NCBI GenBank assembly: GCA_900556095.1
Contig: USNU01000029.1
Span: forward strand, 1 to 10,186
Direction of reading: 5' to 3'
Length of the DNA: 10,186 nucleotides
Source of the DNA: an uncultured Bacteroidales bacterium
Lineage (GTDB): Bacteria > Bacteroidota > Bacteroidia > Bacteroidales > Paludibacteraceae
The notes under the pieces are model-generated. The model ran no database searches. It was not told where the DNA came from and worked only from the letters and a program-made list of their open reading frames with translations. Positions within the stretch are counted from its first letter, which is position 1, and each line of letters starts with the position of its first letter. A program made the position numbers and the translations under genes. This document shows positions 1 through 6,505 of this stretch, one piece after another.

Positions 1-15
1 GATTCGATTTACCGA

Positions 16-450
16 TTAATTGGCACGGAGCCAAGTTTGGCTTCGTCCGAGAATTCCGCGTTTGTCAATACTCCCGCGAAGAACCAACTTGCCGTCTTTC
101 AAATAAATTTTACCATAATAAAATTTACCGCTTTCGGGGTCTAATACTTTCCCGCCGCGGAGTTCGCCATTCTCATCGTGCATCCCGCGAATGATGAGCA
201 ATCCCTCCAAAGGCTTGTTATGGTCGTGTCCCTCGCAAGCCTCACATACTAAACCTGCAGGACCCACTAACATCTTGGCAATCTTCCCATAATAAAGCCC
301 GTCTGTGGCCTTGAAAATATGGATAATAGAATAGTTTTCGCCTGTTTTGTCATCTACGGTTTTCCAATTGCCGACAATTTGATGAACTTGCGAAACGGCC
401 GCTGTGCAGATACACATCGCACACAGAACGGAAAAGATTTTACGAGTCAT
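16..450 (-). CDS. Secreted DUF2147 family protein
   Basis: Encodes 144 residues. The ATG at 450 is chosen because it opens directly on a signal peptide (MTRKIF, hydrophobic core to about residue 17, probable signal peptidase I cut after AAVS at residue 20); the frame is open a little further upstream only through a TTG. The mature part matches the DUF2147 pattern: IVGNWKTVDDKTGE at about 25-38, an Ile/Tyr-rich strand with GLYYGKI at 51-57, a CEAC pair at C69/C72, GGKVLDPESGKFYYGKI in the second half, and the closing GRSQTW. The family is thought to be a small beta-barrel in the periplasm or outer envelope; its function is not established and none is assigned here. The two cysteines could form a disulfide or a metal site (inference). 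It is divergent from rdgB with 116 nt between the starts. No good Bacteroidota promoter was found for it in that gap. Confidence 0.88.
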   Translation of the reverse strand: MTRKIFSVLCAMCICTAAVSQVHQIVGNWKTVDDKTGENYSIIHIFKATDGLYYGKIAKMLVGPAGLVCEACEGHDHNKPLEGLLIIRGMHDENGELRGGKVLDPESGKFYYGKIYLKDGKLVLRGSIDKRGILGRSQTWLRAN

Positions 451-514
451 TATCAGTATTTTTGAGTTACAACTCTGCAAATGGTCAAATTCTGTGCCAA
501 AAGAAAATATGCAT

Positions 515-545
515 TTTGTAATGTAGGATTTTTTTTGTACCTTTG
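515..545 (+). promoter_or_regulatory. Bacteroidota-type promoter for rdgB-porZ
   Basis: TTTG at 515-518 and TACCTTTG at 538-545 fit the -33 TTTG and -7 TANNTTTG boxes of the primary sigma factor of Bacteroidota exactly, with 19 nt between them, which is within the usual spacing. Transcription would begin near 552, leaving a leader of about 15 nt before the rdgB ATG at 567. The match is direct; activity is inferred. Confidence 0.72.
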
Positions 546-566
546 CGCCGTATAATTTGTGAAATT

Positions 567-1157
567 ATGAAATTGGTATTTGCTACAAATAATGCACATA
601 AGTTGCAAGAAGTACGTGAGATACTTCCTGAAAATGTGGAAGTAATCAGTTTGCATGAGATTGGTTTTGACAAGGAAATTGATGAGACGGGACTGACTTT
701 GGAAGAAAATTCGCGCATCAAAGCGGAAGAAGTATATCAATTCGTAATGCACAATGCACAGTGCGCAATGATAGACGGTGTGTTTGCAGATGATACGGGA
801 TTGGAGATACCGGCATTGGGCGGCAAACCCGGTGTATATACCGCACGTTGGGCAGGCGAACCGTCAAACCCGGAGAACAACCGTAAAAAAGCCTTGTCTG
901 AGTTGGCAGGAGAGAATAACCGACAGGCGCAGTTTCGGACAGTGGTGACGTTGATACGCAACGGCAAAACCGAACAGGTGGAAGGTGTAGTGCGCGGCGA
1001 GATTGCCACGGCAGAACGTGGAGACGGGGGATTCGGGTATGATCCGTTGTTTATTCCTGAAGGTTATGATCAGACATTTGCCGAACTACCGAGCAAGGTG
1101 AAAAACGGAATCAGTCATCGTGCACGCGCTATGCAGGCACTATGCAAAATTTTGTAA
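567..1157 (+). CDS. rdgB: dITP/XTP pyrophosphatase (RdgB/HAM1 family)
   Basis: Encodes 196 residues, about the usual length. The enzyme hydrolyses ITP, dITP and XTP to the monophosphate and pyrophosphate in the cytoplasm, keeping deaminated purines out of DNA and RNA. Visible family motifs: the N-terminal nucleotide-binding FATNNAHKLQEV (about 5-16), TGLTLEENSRIKA, FADDTGLE at 73-80 with the acidic metal and catalytic residues, GVYTARWAG, GDGGFGYDPLF, and the C-terminal KNGISHRARAM. The ATG at 567 is chosen because the protein then starts with MKLVFATNN, as in homologues; a TTG at 543 in the same frame lies inside the -7 box and would precede the transcript start. Residues 61-67 (MHNAQCA) are coded by a heptamer repeat and appear to be extra compared with relatives. 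It is the first gene of a likely two-gene transcript with the porZ-like gene 9 nt downstream. Confidence 0.95.
   Translation: MKLVFATNNAHKLQEVREILPENVEVISLHEIGFDKEIDETGLTLEENSRIKAEEVYQFVMHNAQCAMIDGVFADDTGLEIPALGGKPGVYTARWAGEPSNPENNRKKALSELAGENNRQAQFRTVVTLIRNGKTEQVEGVVRGEIATAERGDGGFGYDPLFIPEGYDQTFAELPSKVKNGISHRARAMQALCKIL
746..773 (+). repeat. In-frame heptamer tandem repeat inside rdgB
   Basis: Four 7-nt units lie in a row: AATGCAC (746-752), AATGCAC (753-759), AGTGCGC (760-766) and the decayed AATGATA (767-773). Three units make 21 nt, so the frame is kept, and they code for MHNAQCA. Within the run GCACAGTGC (756-764) and TGCGCA (762-767) are palindromic. The segment sits between the KAEEVYQ helix and the FADDTGLE motif, where homologues such as E. 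coli RdgB have about eight fewer residues (compared from memory). It looks like a small repeat element that has landed in a surface loop. Confidence 0.6.
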
Positions 1158-1166
1158 AGCAAAAGT

Positions 1167-4100
1167 ATGGTATTCAATAGATTCAGATTTTTTTGTATGG
1201 CATTGCTTTTGCTGACAGCATCGCTGTCGGCAGAGGCCTATTGGAAAACGCTGTTTGCTTACAATAATGTGGAGCAAATTGCAATGACGAATGATAAGGT
1301 TTTTGCCATATCGGACGGTGCATTATACTCAGTGGACAAACTGACCGAAAGAATAGAGACATATAACGCAGGAAATGGTTTACACGGGTCGAATATAGTG
1401 CGTATCTATTACGACAAAGTCTATGATATGCTGCTTATAGCTTACGCAGATGGTAAACTGGACGTGTTGCATAATGGTACGATAGAATATGTATCGGGGC
1501 TATATACCAAGGATATGTTGGCTACCAAGACAATCAATAATATCACGGTTTATAACGGACGGGCATATTTGGCCATGGACTTTGGTATAGTTACTTTCCG
1601 CTTGAACAAACGTGAGTTGGTGGATACATATTATATCGGTACAAATGCTACAGAAGTAAAAGTGGAAGATATTGTTTTTCAGGATGATAGTATCTATGCT
1701 TTTGTGGGAAAAACGATGTATAAGGCGGCATTGCGTGACAATTTGCCTGACTATCGCTGTTGGCAGACGGAGAATGTCGGACGTATTGCACGGGATATGC
1801 AAAAAGGTATCCGATATACCGATGATAGCGGTGAAATATGGATGGCAGGCGGGGCGGAGGGTATCGTACGTGTAGATGCCATAGGCAACCGTAACGCCTA
1901 CAAGCCGCAAGGTCCTCTTACCAACACGCCTTACGATATGACTGCTACACAAGGGCACTTATATGTGGTTTCCGGCGGGCGTTGGGCGGTACAATATAAT
2001 ACTCCCGGTAATGTGATGGTGTACGACGGAACACAATGGATAAACATATCACAGTCTGCAATACAGGCCCAAACAGGTAATCCTGCCAAGGACTTTATGC
2101 ATGTGGCTGTTGATCCGAAAGATGCGATGCATTATTTTGTAACGAGTTACGGTACCGGTGTATATGAGTTCAAGGGCAGCGAATTGGTACAGCAGTATCT
2201 GCCGAACAATAGTTCGCTGAAGACTGCGGTGGAGAGCAATCCGAAAAATTATACACGTACCAGTGGAGGAATGTACGACAAGGCGGGCAACTTATGGTTG
2301 ATGAATAGCAATACGGCCACCAATCAGTTGCAATGCCGTTCTACCAATGGTGTTTGGAAAGGAGTTACCGTTACATTGAGTAATCGTGATCCGTATTATG
2401 ATACTACAGGAGATTTAATAATCGACAACCGTAATCAGAACCATAAGTGGTTTTTGCTTCCTCGAAAAGGAGCCGGATTGGTATTAATGGACGATAAAGG
2501 AACACTGGATGCTGCGGATGATCGGTCGATATTCCGTTCTGTGCTGCATAAGGCCGATGGTACAGAGATCGACTTGAGTACATTGCCATTGTACAAGTGT
2601 TTCCAAGATGATGATAACAATATATGGTTGGGGACGCGAGATGGAGTGATTGTTATTCCAAATACGGTGGATTTCTTTGCATCAGATCTGTGTTTACGTA
2701 TTGATATTCAAGAAGATAATGGCGAGAAACCTTTCTTGTCAAACGAAGTATATGCCATTGATAATGATGATAAAGGGCGTATCTGGATTGGCACTACGAC
2801 TATGGGAGTGTATGTGCTTTCTGCGGATAGGCAAACAATAGAAGCACACTACACCACGGATAATTCTCCAATGCCGAGTAATTATGTGATGTCGTTGGCT
2901 TGGGATGACGTGAATGATGTGATGTATATTGGTACAAGCAAAGGGATAGTCTCTTACTCTGAACAATCTACAGATTTGCGAGATGACATTTCCGCGGATA
3001 CTGCTGAACCCGATTATGGCAGTATGCAACAATGGAAACTGCATTATTCCTATGCCAAAATGGAAGAAGTGGCATACAGCGCCACTGAGGTGTATGGCCT
3101 TGCTAACGGAGCATTGTTTTCACTCAATAAGCAGGATGAAACCATCTCACTTTGGAATAAATCGACAGGGCTTAATAGCAGTGATATTCTGCATATTGCC
3201 TACGATAATACCACAAAACAACTCATCATCTGTTATGCCGACGGACGTATAGATTTGCTGTCTGCTGACGGCTCCGTTACCCAGATGCCGGACTTGTATC
3301 AGAAAGCGGCGACGATACCCGTAACTGTAAATGATGTCTTTGTCGCAGATGGCTGTACTTATCTGGCAATGCCGTTTGGTATTGTTTCTATCAATACTAA
3401 GAAAGCGGAGGTAATTGACACATACTATATTGGTGATAGCGCACAATCGGTAAACGTGCAGCGTTTGGCGGTGTTGGGGGATACATTGTATGCTCTTTCG
3501 CCGGAGACTTTGTATGCAGCATCTATCGGTGATAATTTGGTGGATTATTCATTTTGGAAACCTCAAAGTCTCCCTAATAACAGGATAGTGAGCGATATAC
3601 AAATAGCCAACGATGCTTTGTACGCATTGCAAGACTCCGTATTGTATATAAGCAAAAACGGTAGTTGGAATCGTGTGGAAAATGTCCCATCGCTTAATTG
3701 GATTATAGGACATGCAAATCGCCTACTGGCAAATCAAAAAAGAGTAGGGGGCATCATTGAGATTGGTAAAGATGAAATACATAATTTGGGAAGTTATGGT
3801 ATCACGGATATACAATATGATGCATCTTGCGACTGCTATTGGATGGCGGCTCCTAATTATGGTATTGCACGCGTAAACGGAAATAAGGAATTGCGGACTT
3901 TCCCGCCTGATGGCCCTGCAAATAATATCGGATACCGGTTAAAATATACCGGAGACCAAATCTTTGTGGCAGGTGGTGGCAGATGGGCGGTAGAGAGCAA
4001 ACAGGATGGTACCTTCAGTATCTATAACGGTACTAATTGGCGTAAGATTTCTTCAGGTACTACCCGAAATCAATTGGGATTGTATGGTTATCCGAGAGAT

Positions 4101-5267
4101 TTGGTTTCTATTTGTGCAGACCCGAATGACAGCAAGCATTTCTTTGTAGCCTTGTATGGTATGGGGGTGATAGAATATCGCAATGATGCCGCTGTCGCCC
4201 ACTATGGAGTTAATAATAGTTCGCTTCGTGCTGCTGCTGAGAACAATCCGAATTATTACACACGAACAGAGGGACTGATGATAGACGAAGCGGGTAATCT
4301 GTGGGTGCTGAATACAGGGCAAAATGCTTATCCTGTGAATATTATGACTCCGCAGGGAAAATGGTACGGGTTGGATATGTATTCCAATGGTCACGCAATA
4401 CGCTTTGAGACACCGTGGGAAATTACGGTGGATAATCGGGATAGTCATCGCAAGTGGATGATAGATCAGCGTAAACAAACAGGTGTCATTCTTTTGGATG
4501 ATGGTGGTACTCCTACCTCCGGAAATGATGACAAATGCCTAAAGCGCAATATATTTGTAGATGGAGATAATATCCAACTGATGCCCGAGTTTATATATTG
4601 CTTGGCGCAGGATATGAACGGTGATATATGGTTGGGAACACCTTCCGGCATTATTGTGATACCTTCTACCGTAGATTTCTTCACTTCCAATCAGTGTACA
4701 CGTATCAAGATACCGCGTAATGACGGCACCAACTTGGCAGATTATCTGCTTGGTACGGAGCAGATCAATGCTATTGTAGTGGATGGTGCCAACCGCAAAT
4801 GGATAGGTACGGAGACATCCGGAATCTACCTGATGTCGGCTGACGGACTGACAACCATCGCACATTTTACCACCGAAAATTCCGTTTTGCCGTCCAACTC
4901 AATTCTGTCTATTGCTATCAACTCCAATACGGGAGAGGTCTTTGTTGGTACAGGAAAAGGTATTGCTTCGTACAAGAGTGACGCTTCTGCCCCGCAAGAG
5001 GATTTCAGTGGTGCGTATGCCTACCCGAATCCGGTGCGCCCCAACTATGAGGGTATGATTACCATCACCGGACTTATGGAGAATACTACCGTGAATATTG
5101 TAGATGCAGGAGGTAATCTTGTCTGCAAAACCAAAAGCAATGGTGGTACTGCTGTATGGGATGGCAAAAACTTCAGAGGACAGCGCGTCGGTAGCGGAGT
5201 TTATACCGCCTTGTGTAATGCAGAGGGTAAGAACCATACGGTAGTGAAGATATTGGTAATGAACTAA
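1167..5267 (+). CDS. porZ: PorZ-like T9SS surface protein with duplicated double-propeller body
   Basis: Encodes 1366 residues; the known PorZ of Porphyromonas gingivalis has about 776. PorZ belongs to the type IX secretion attachment complex with PorU, PorV and PorQ, and is reported to bind anionic LPS for the PorU sortase. Order seen here: signal peptide 1-24 (cut after AEA), propeller body copy 1 at about 25-600, an acidic linker 601-620, body copy 2 at about 621-1272, and a C-terminal domain at about 1284-1366 with YPNPVRPNYEG, GGTAVWDGKN, GSGVYTA and KILVMN, typical of PorZ/T9SS CTDs. PorZ hallmarks occur twice: WK.. near the start of each copy, LLIAYADGKLD and LIICYADGRID, YLAM.FGIV, DTYYIG, GGRWAV, IWLGT..G, VDFF. 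Database labels such as 'two-component regulator propeller' would be misleading, because no kinase, response or transmembrane domain follows. The ATG at 1167 gives a clean signal peptide and stands 9 nt after rdgB, suggesting one transcript. The PorZ call is strong; that the doubled form works in the same complex is inferred. Confidence 0.85.
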   Translation: MVFNRFRFFCMALLLLTASLSAEAYWKTLFAYNNVEQIAMTNDKVFAISDGALYSVDKLTERIETYNAGNGLHGSNIVRIYYDKVYDMLLIAYADGKLDVLHNGTIEYVSGLYTKDMLATKTINNITVYNGRAYLAMDFGIVTFRLNKRELVDTYYIGTNATEVKVEDIVFQDDSIYAFVGKTMYKAALRDNLPDYRCWQTENVGRIARDMQKGIRYTDDSGEIWMAGGAEGIVRVDAIGNRNAYKPQGPLTNTPYDMTATQGHLYVVSGGRWAVQYNTPGNVMVYDGTQWINISQSAIQAQTGNPAKDFMHVAVDPKDAMHYFVTSYGTGVYEFKGSELVQQYLPNNSSLKTAVESNPKNYTRTSGGMYDKAGNLWLMNSNTATNQLQCRSTNGVWKGVTVTLSNRDPYYDTTGDLIIDNRNQNHKWFLLPRKGAGLVLMDDKGTLDAADDRSIFRSVLHKADGTEIDLSTLPLYKCFQDDDNNIWLGTRDGVIVIPNTVDFFASDLCLRIDIQEDNGEKPFLSNEVYAIDNDDKGRIWIGTTTMGVYVLSADRQTIEAHYTTDNSPMPSNYVMSLAWDDVNDVMYIGTSKGIVSYSEQSTDLRDDISADTAEPDYGSMQQWKLHYSYAKMEEVAYSATEVYGLANGALFSLNKQDETISLWNKSTGLNSSDILHIAYDNTTKQLIICYADGRIDLLSADGSVTQMPDLYQKAATIPVTVNDVFVADGCTYLAMPFGIVSINTKKAEVIDTYYIGDSAQSVNVQRLAVLGDTLYALSPETLYAASIGDNLVDYSFWKPQSLPNNRIVSDIQIANDALYALQDSVLYISKNGSWNRVENVPSLNWIIGHANRLLANQKRVGGIIEIGKDEIHNLGSYGITDIQYDASCDCYWMAAPNYGIARVNGNKELRTFPPDGPANNIGYRLKYTGDQIFVAGGGRWAVESKQDGTFSIYNGTNWRKISSGTTRNQLGLYGYPRDLVSICADPNDSKHFFVALYGMGVIEYRNDAAVAHYGVNNSSLRAAAENNPNYYTRTEGLMIDEAGNLWVLNTGQNAYPVNIMTPQGKWYGLDMYSNGHAIRFETPWEITVDNRDSHRKWMIDQRKQTGVILLDDGGTPTSGNDDKCLKRNIFVDGDNIQLMPEFIYCLAQDMNGDIWLGTPSGIIVIPSTVDFFTSNQCTRIKIPRNDGTNLADYLLGTEQINAIVVDGANRKWIGTETSGIYLMSADGLTTIAHFTTENSVLPSNSILSIAINSNTGEVFVGTGKGIASYKSDASAPQEDFSGAYAYPNPVRPNYEGMITITGLMENTTVNIVDAGGNLVCKTKSNGGTAVWDGKNFRGQRVGSGVYTALCNAEGKNHTVVKILVMN
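1239..2966 (+). repeat. PorZ body, copy 1 (residues about 25-600)
   Basis: First of two homologous halves of the PorZ-like gene. Aligned landmarks with copy 2: W26/W623, W199/W797, W273/W940 (in GGRWAV), T363/T1032 (in YTRT) and Y597/Y1269. In the ungapped stretch from YLAM to the Trp at 199/797, 31 of 66 residues are identical by hand count. Between W199 and W273 this copy has 74 residues where copy 2 has 143, so 69 residues of propeller 1 are absent. It has no C-terminal domain of its own and runs through an acidic linker into copy 2. Confidence 0.85.
3027..4982 (+). repeat. PorZ body, copy 2 (residues about 621-1272)
   Basis: Second homologous half. Together with the C-terminal domain it spans about 746 residues, close to an ordinary mature PorZ, so this is probably the canonical body and copy 1 the addition (inference). 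It starts at MQQWKLHYSYAKMEEVA, matching the YWKTLFAYNNVEQIA start of copy 1, and ends at GIASYKS, matching GIVSYSE. The nucleotide sequences of the two copies have diverged a great deal, including at synonymous sites, so the duplication is old and not an assembly artefact. Confidence 0.85.
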
Positions 5268-5280
5268 CGATAGATTAGCC

Positions 5281-5329
5281 ACATATACAAAAAAGAGGGA
5301 CGATGGTCGTCTCTCTTTTTTGTATATGT
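5281..5329. terminator. Bidirectional intrinsic terminator between porZ and folE
   Basis: Left arm 5281-5303 and right arm 5307-5329 pair over 23 bp around a TGG loop (5304-5306). The only irregularity is at 5298/5312, which is a G-U wobble in the plus-strand RNA and an A-C mismatch in the minus-strand RNA. An A run in the left arm and a T run in the right arm give a U tract on either strand. It lies between two converging genes, 13 nt after the porZ stop and 15 nt from the folE stop. Confidence 0.88.
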
Positions 5330-5344
5330 ATCATCTTCAGGAAA

Positions 5345-5929
5345 TTATCCGCGGATGAGGCGGAGAAATTCATCGCGTGTCTCCTGACGGGTGAAAGCAC
5401 CGGTGAAATCAGATGTGGTAGTGGTGCTATGCGGTTTTTGTACTCCCCGCATCTGCATACAGAGGTGTTCCGCCTCTACAACTACCATCACACCCAACGG
5501 GTTGAGTGTGTTTTGGATGCAGTCTTTGATCTGTGTGGTCAACCGCTCTTGTACTTGCAGGCGGCGGGCATATACATCCACTACGCGGGCAATCTTGCTC
5601 AAACCGGTAATCCGTCCGTTGGGGATATATGCCACGTGTGCTTTGCCAAAGAAAGGCAGCATGTGGTGCTCGCAGAGAGAATAGAACTCTATGTCTTTTA
5701 CTACCACCATTTGGCGGTAGTCTTCCTCGAATAGGGCAGAACGAAGTATTGCCTCGGGGTCTTCGTTATATCCTTTGGTTAGAAACTGCAATGCTTCGCC
5801 TACACGCTCGGGAGTACGAACCAAGCCCTGTCGGTATGGGTTCTCGCCCAACTGTGTGAGAACAGAGGTTATATCTTTTGCAATGCGTTCTGTTTTTTCG
5901 TTATCGGGGGTAAATGTTTGCAAATTCAT
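5345..5929 (-). CDS. folE: GTP cyclohydrolase I
   Basis: Encodes 194 residues, the normal size of the bacterial type. The enzyme converts GTP to 7,8-dihydroneopterin triphosphate and formate in the cytoplasm, the first step of folate (and pterin) synthesis; it normally works as a homodecamer. Evidence: [14 protein letters not shown] near 30-43, the [10 protein letters not shown] motif with C86 and H89 as zinc ligands and H88 as the catalytic histidine, [10 protein letters not shown] at 109-118, RLQVQERLT at 123-131, the third zinc ligand C157 within [12 protein letters not shown], and the STTTTS turn. All key residues are present. Its ATG overlaps the TGA of the upstream SPOR gene (ATGA), so its translation is probably coupled to that gene. 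It ends just before the shared terminator at 5281-5329. Confidence 0.97.
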   Translation of the reverse strand: MNLQTFTPDNEKTERIAKDITSVLTQLGENPYRQGLVRTPERVGEALQFLTKGYNEDPEAILRSALFEEDYRQMVVVKDIEFYSLCEHHMLPFFGKAHVAYIPNGRITGLSKIARVVDVYARRLQVQERLTTQIKDCIQNTLNPLGVMVVVEAEHLCMQMRGVQKPHSTTTTSDFTGAFTRQETRDEFLRLIRG

Positions 5930-6369
5930 TGAAGTACTTGTATTTTATCGCGCACAACATACGTATCGCCCTGCAATTGCGGGAATTGTGCGAGGAATTG
6001 GTTTTTGAATGTGTTGGCCTCATCAAAGGTGCGGAAATTGCCCAAGCGAACTTTCCAAAACGGTGTCATATAGAGGACATAGACCGGCATAGAGACCTTG
6101 TCGGTAATTTCTTTTTCTAATTGTAGTGCTTCCGACTTAGCAGTTTGCTGCCGATTAGACGAGAAGATCTGTACACGATAACCGTTTATTTCGGCAATTT
6201 CCCCCTGTCCGTTGATTTTATGCTCCATCAGGGCACCGACAAGGGAATCCTGGTGCAACTGCACATTGGGCATATCATCAAATATATTCGGGCGGCTCGG
6301 TATGGAGTCGTTCGCCCGTACCGAAAAGGCCGCCAACAGGCAGAATATGGATAAAATCAGTTGTTTCAT
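5926..6369 (-). CDS. Secreted SPOR-domain protein
   Basis: Encodes 147 residues from the ATG at 6369, chosen because a signal peptide begins there ([15 protein letters not shown], probable cut after VRA at residue 19); the frame is open 11 codons further up without adding anything recognisable. After a short Pro/Asp-rich segment (20-60) comes a SPOR domain at about 62-147: GYRVQIFSS, a helix [14 protein letters not shown], the [18 protein letters not shown] strand-turn, [11 protein letters not shown] and a final [13 protein letters not shown] domains bind peptidoglycan strands stripped of stem peptides, often at division septa, so the protein should act in the periplasm. There is no second domain that would name an enzyme activity. 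It overlaps folE by 4 nt in a likely operon whose link is genomic, not obviously metabolic. No clear Bacteroidota promoter was found in the 136 nt upstream. Confidence 0.9.
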   Translation of the reverse strand: MKQLILSIFCLLAAFSVRANDSIPSRPNIFDDMPNVQLHQDSLVGALMEHKINGQGEIAEINGYRVQIFSSNRQQTAKSEALQLEKEITDKVSMPVYVLYMTPFWKVRLGNFRTFDEANTFKNQFLAQFPQLQGDTYVVRDKIQVLQ

Positions 6370-6419
6370 AATGTTGTATTTTTCTTTCAAAAACAATGCC
6401 ACAAACGCTTAAACCTTCA

Positions 6420-6452
6420 CTATCCTAAGCCTATCCTATGCGCATCCTATAA
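6420..6452. repeat. Three imperfect 11-bp tandem repeats
   Basis: CTATCCTAAGC (6420-6430), CTATCCTATGC (6431-6441) and GCATCCTATAA (6442-6452) share the core ATCCTA at a period of 11 nt, near one helical turn. They lie in the gap upstream of the SPOR gene and downstream of the nucleoside kinase. On the coding strand of SPOR the core reads TAGGAT, 51 to 83 nt before its ATG. They may be a protein-binding site or a degenerate repeat; function unknown. Confidence 0.45.
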
Positions 6453-6501
6453 CAAATGCCTGCTGTTCGCATATAGAACATTTCTTGATTTGCAGGCTTT
6501 G
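6453..6501 (-). terminator. Stem-loop after the nucleoside kinase gene, possible weak terminator
   Basis: Outer arms CAAA-T-GCCTGC (6453-6463) and GCAGGC-TTTG (6492-6501) pair over 10 bp with one bulged T. Stacked inside is a second stem TGTTC (6464-6468) with GAACA (6476-6480) around a 7-nt loop; 6481-6491 stays unpaired. It begins 4 nt after the kinase stop codon on the minus strand. The tract following it (TTTGTTATAGG) is a poor U run, so termination is only possible, and an mRNA-end structure or attenuator before SPOR-folE is an alternative. Confidence 0.35.
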
Positions 6502-6505
6502 CTTT

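Noticed and set aside
451..540. Promoter for the minus-strand DUF2147 gene
   Set aside because: The best -7 candidate (TTCTTTTG on the minus strand, 498-505) has one mismatch and no TTTG at a suitable distance upstream.
543..566. An upstream TTG start for rdgB adding eight residues
   Set aside because: The TTG overlaps the -7 promoter box and would lie before the transcription start; homologues begin at the MKLVFATNN position.
4053..4478. A 141-codon open frame on the minus strand inside the porZ-like gene
   Set aside because: It is antisense to a clearly conserved propeller region and its translation is Ile/His/Arg-rich with no recognisable domain. The other antisense frames in 1500-5282 were dismissed for the same reason.
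1239..4982. Assembly artefact joining two copies of the same gene
   Set aside because: The two halves differ widely at both protein and nucleotide level and are in one uninterrupted frame, so a collapsed or duplicated read artefact is unlikely.
1167..5267. Hybrid two-component sensor with propeller repeats
   Set aside because: The propeller repeats resemble those sensors, but there is no transmembrane segment, Y_Y_Y domain, histidine kinase or response regulator; the protein ends in a PorZ/T9SS-type C-terminal domain.
5391..6008. Several plus-strand open frames across folE and the SPOR gene
   Set aside because: All are antisense shadows of two genes with intact active-site or domain motifs, and none has a recognisable protein family or start context.
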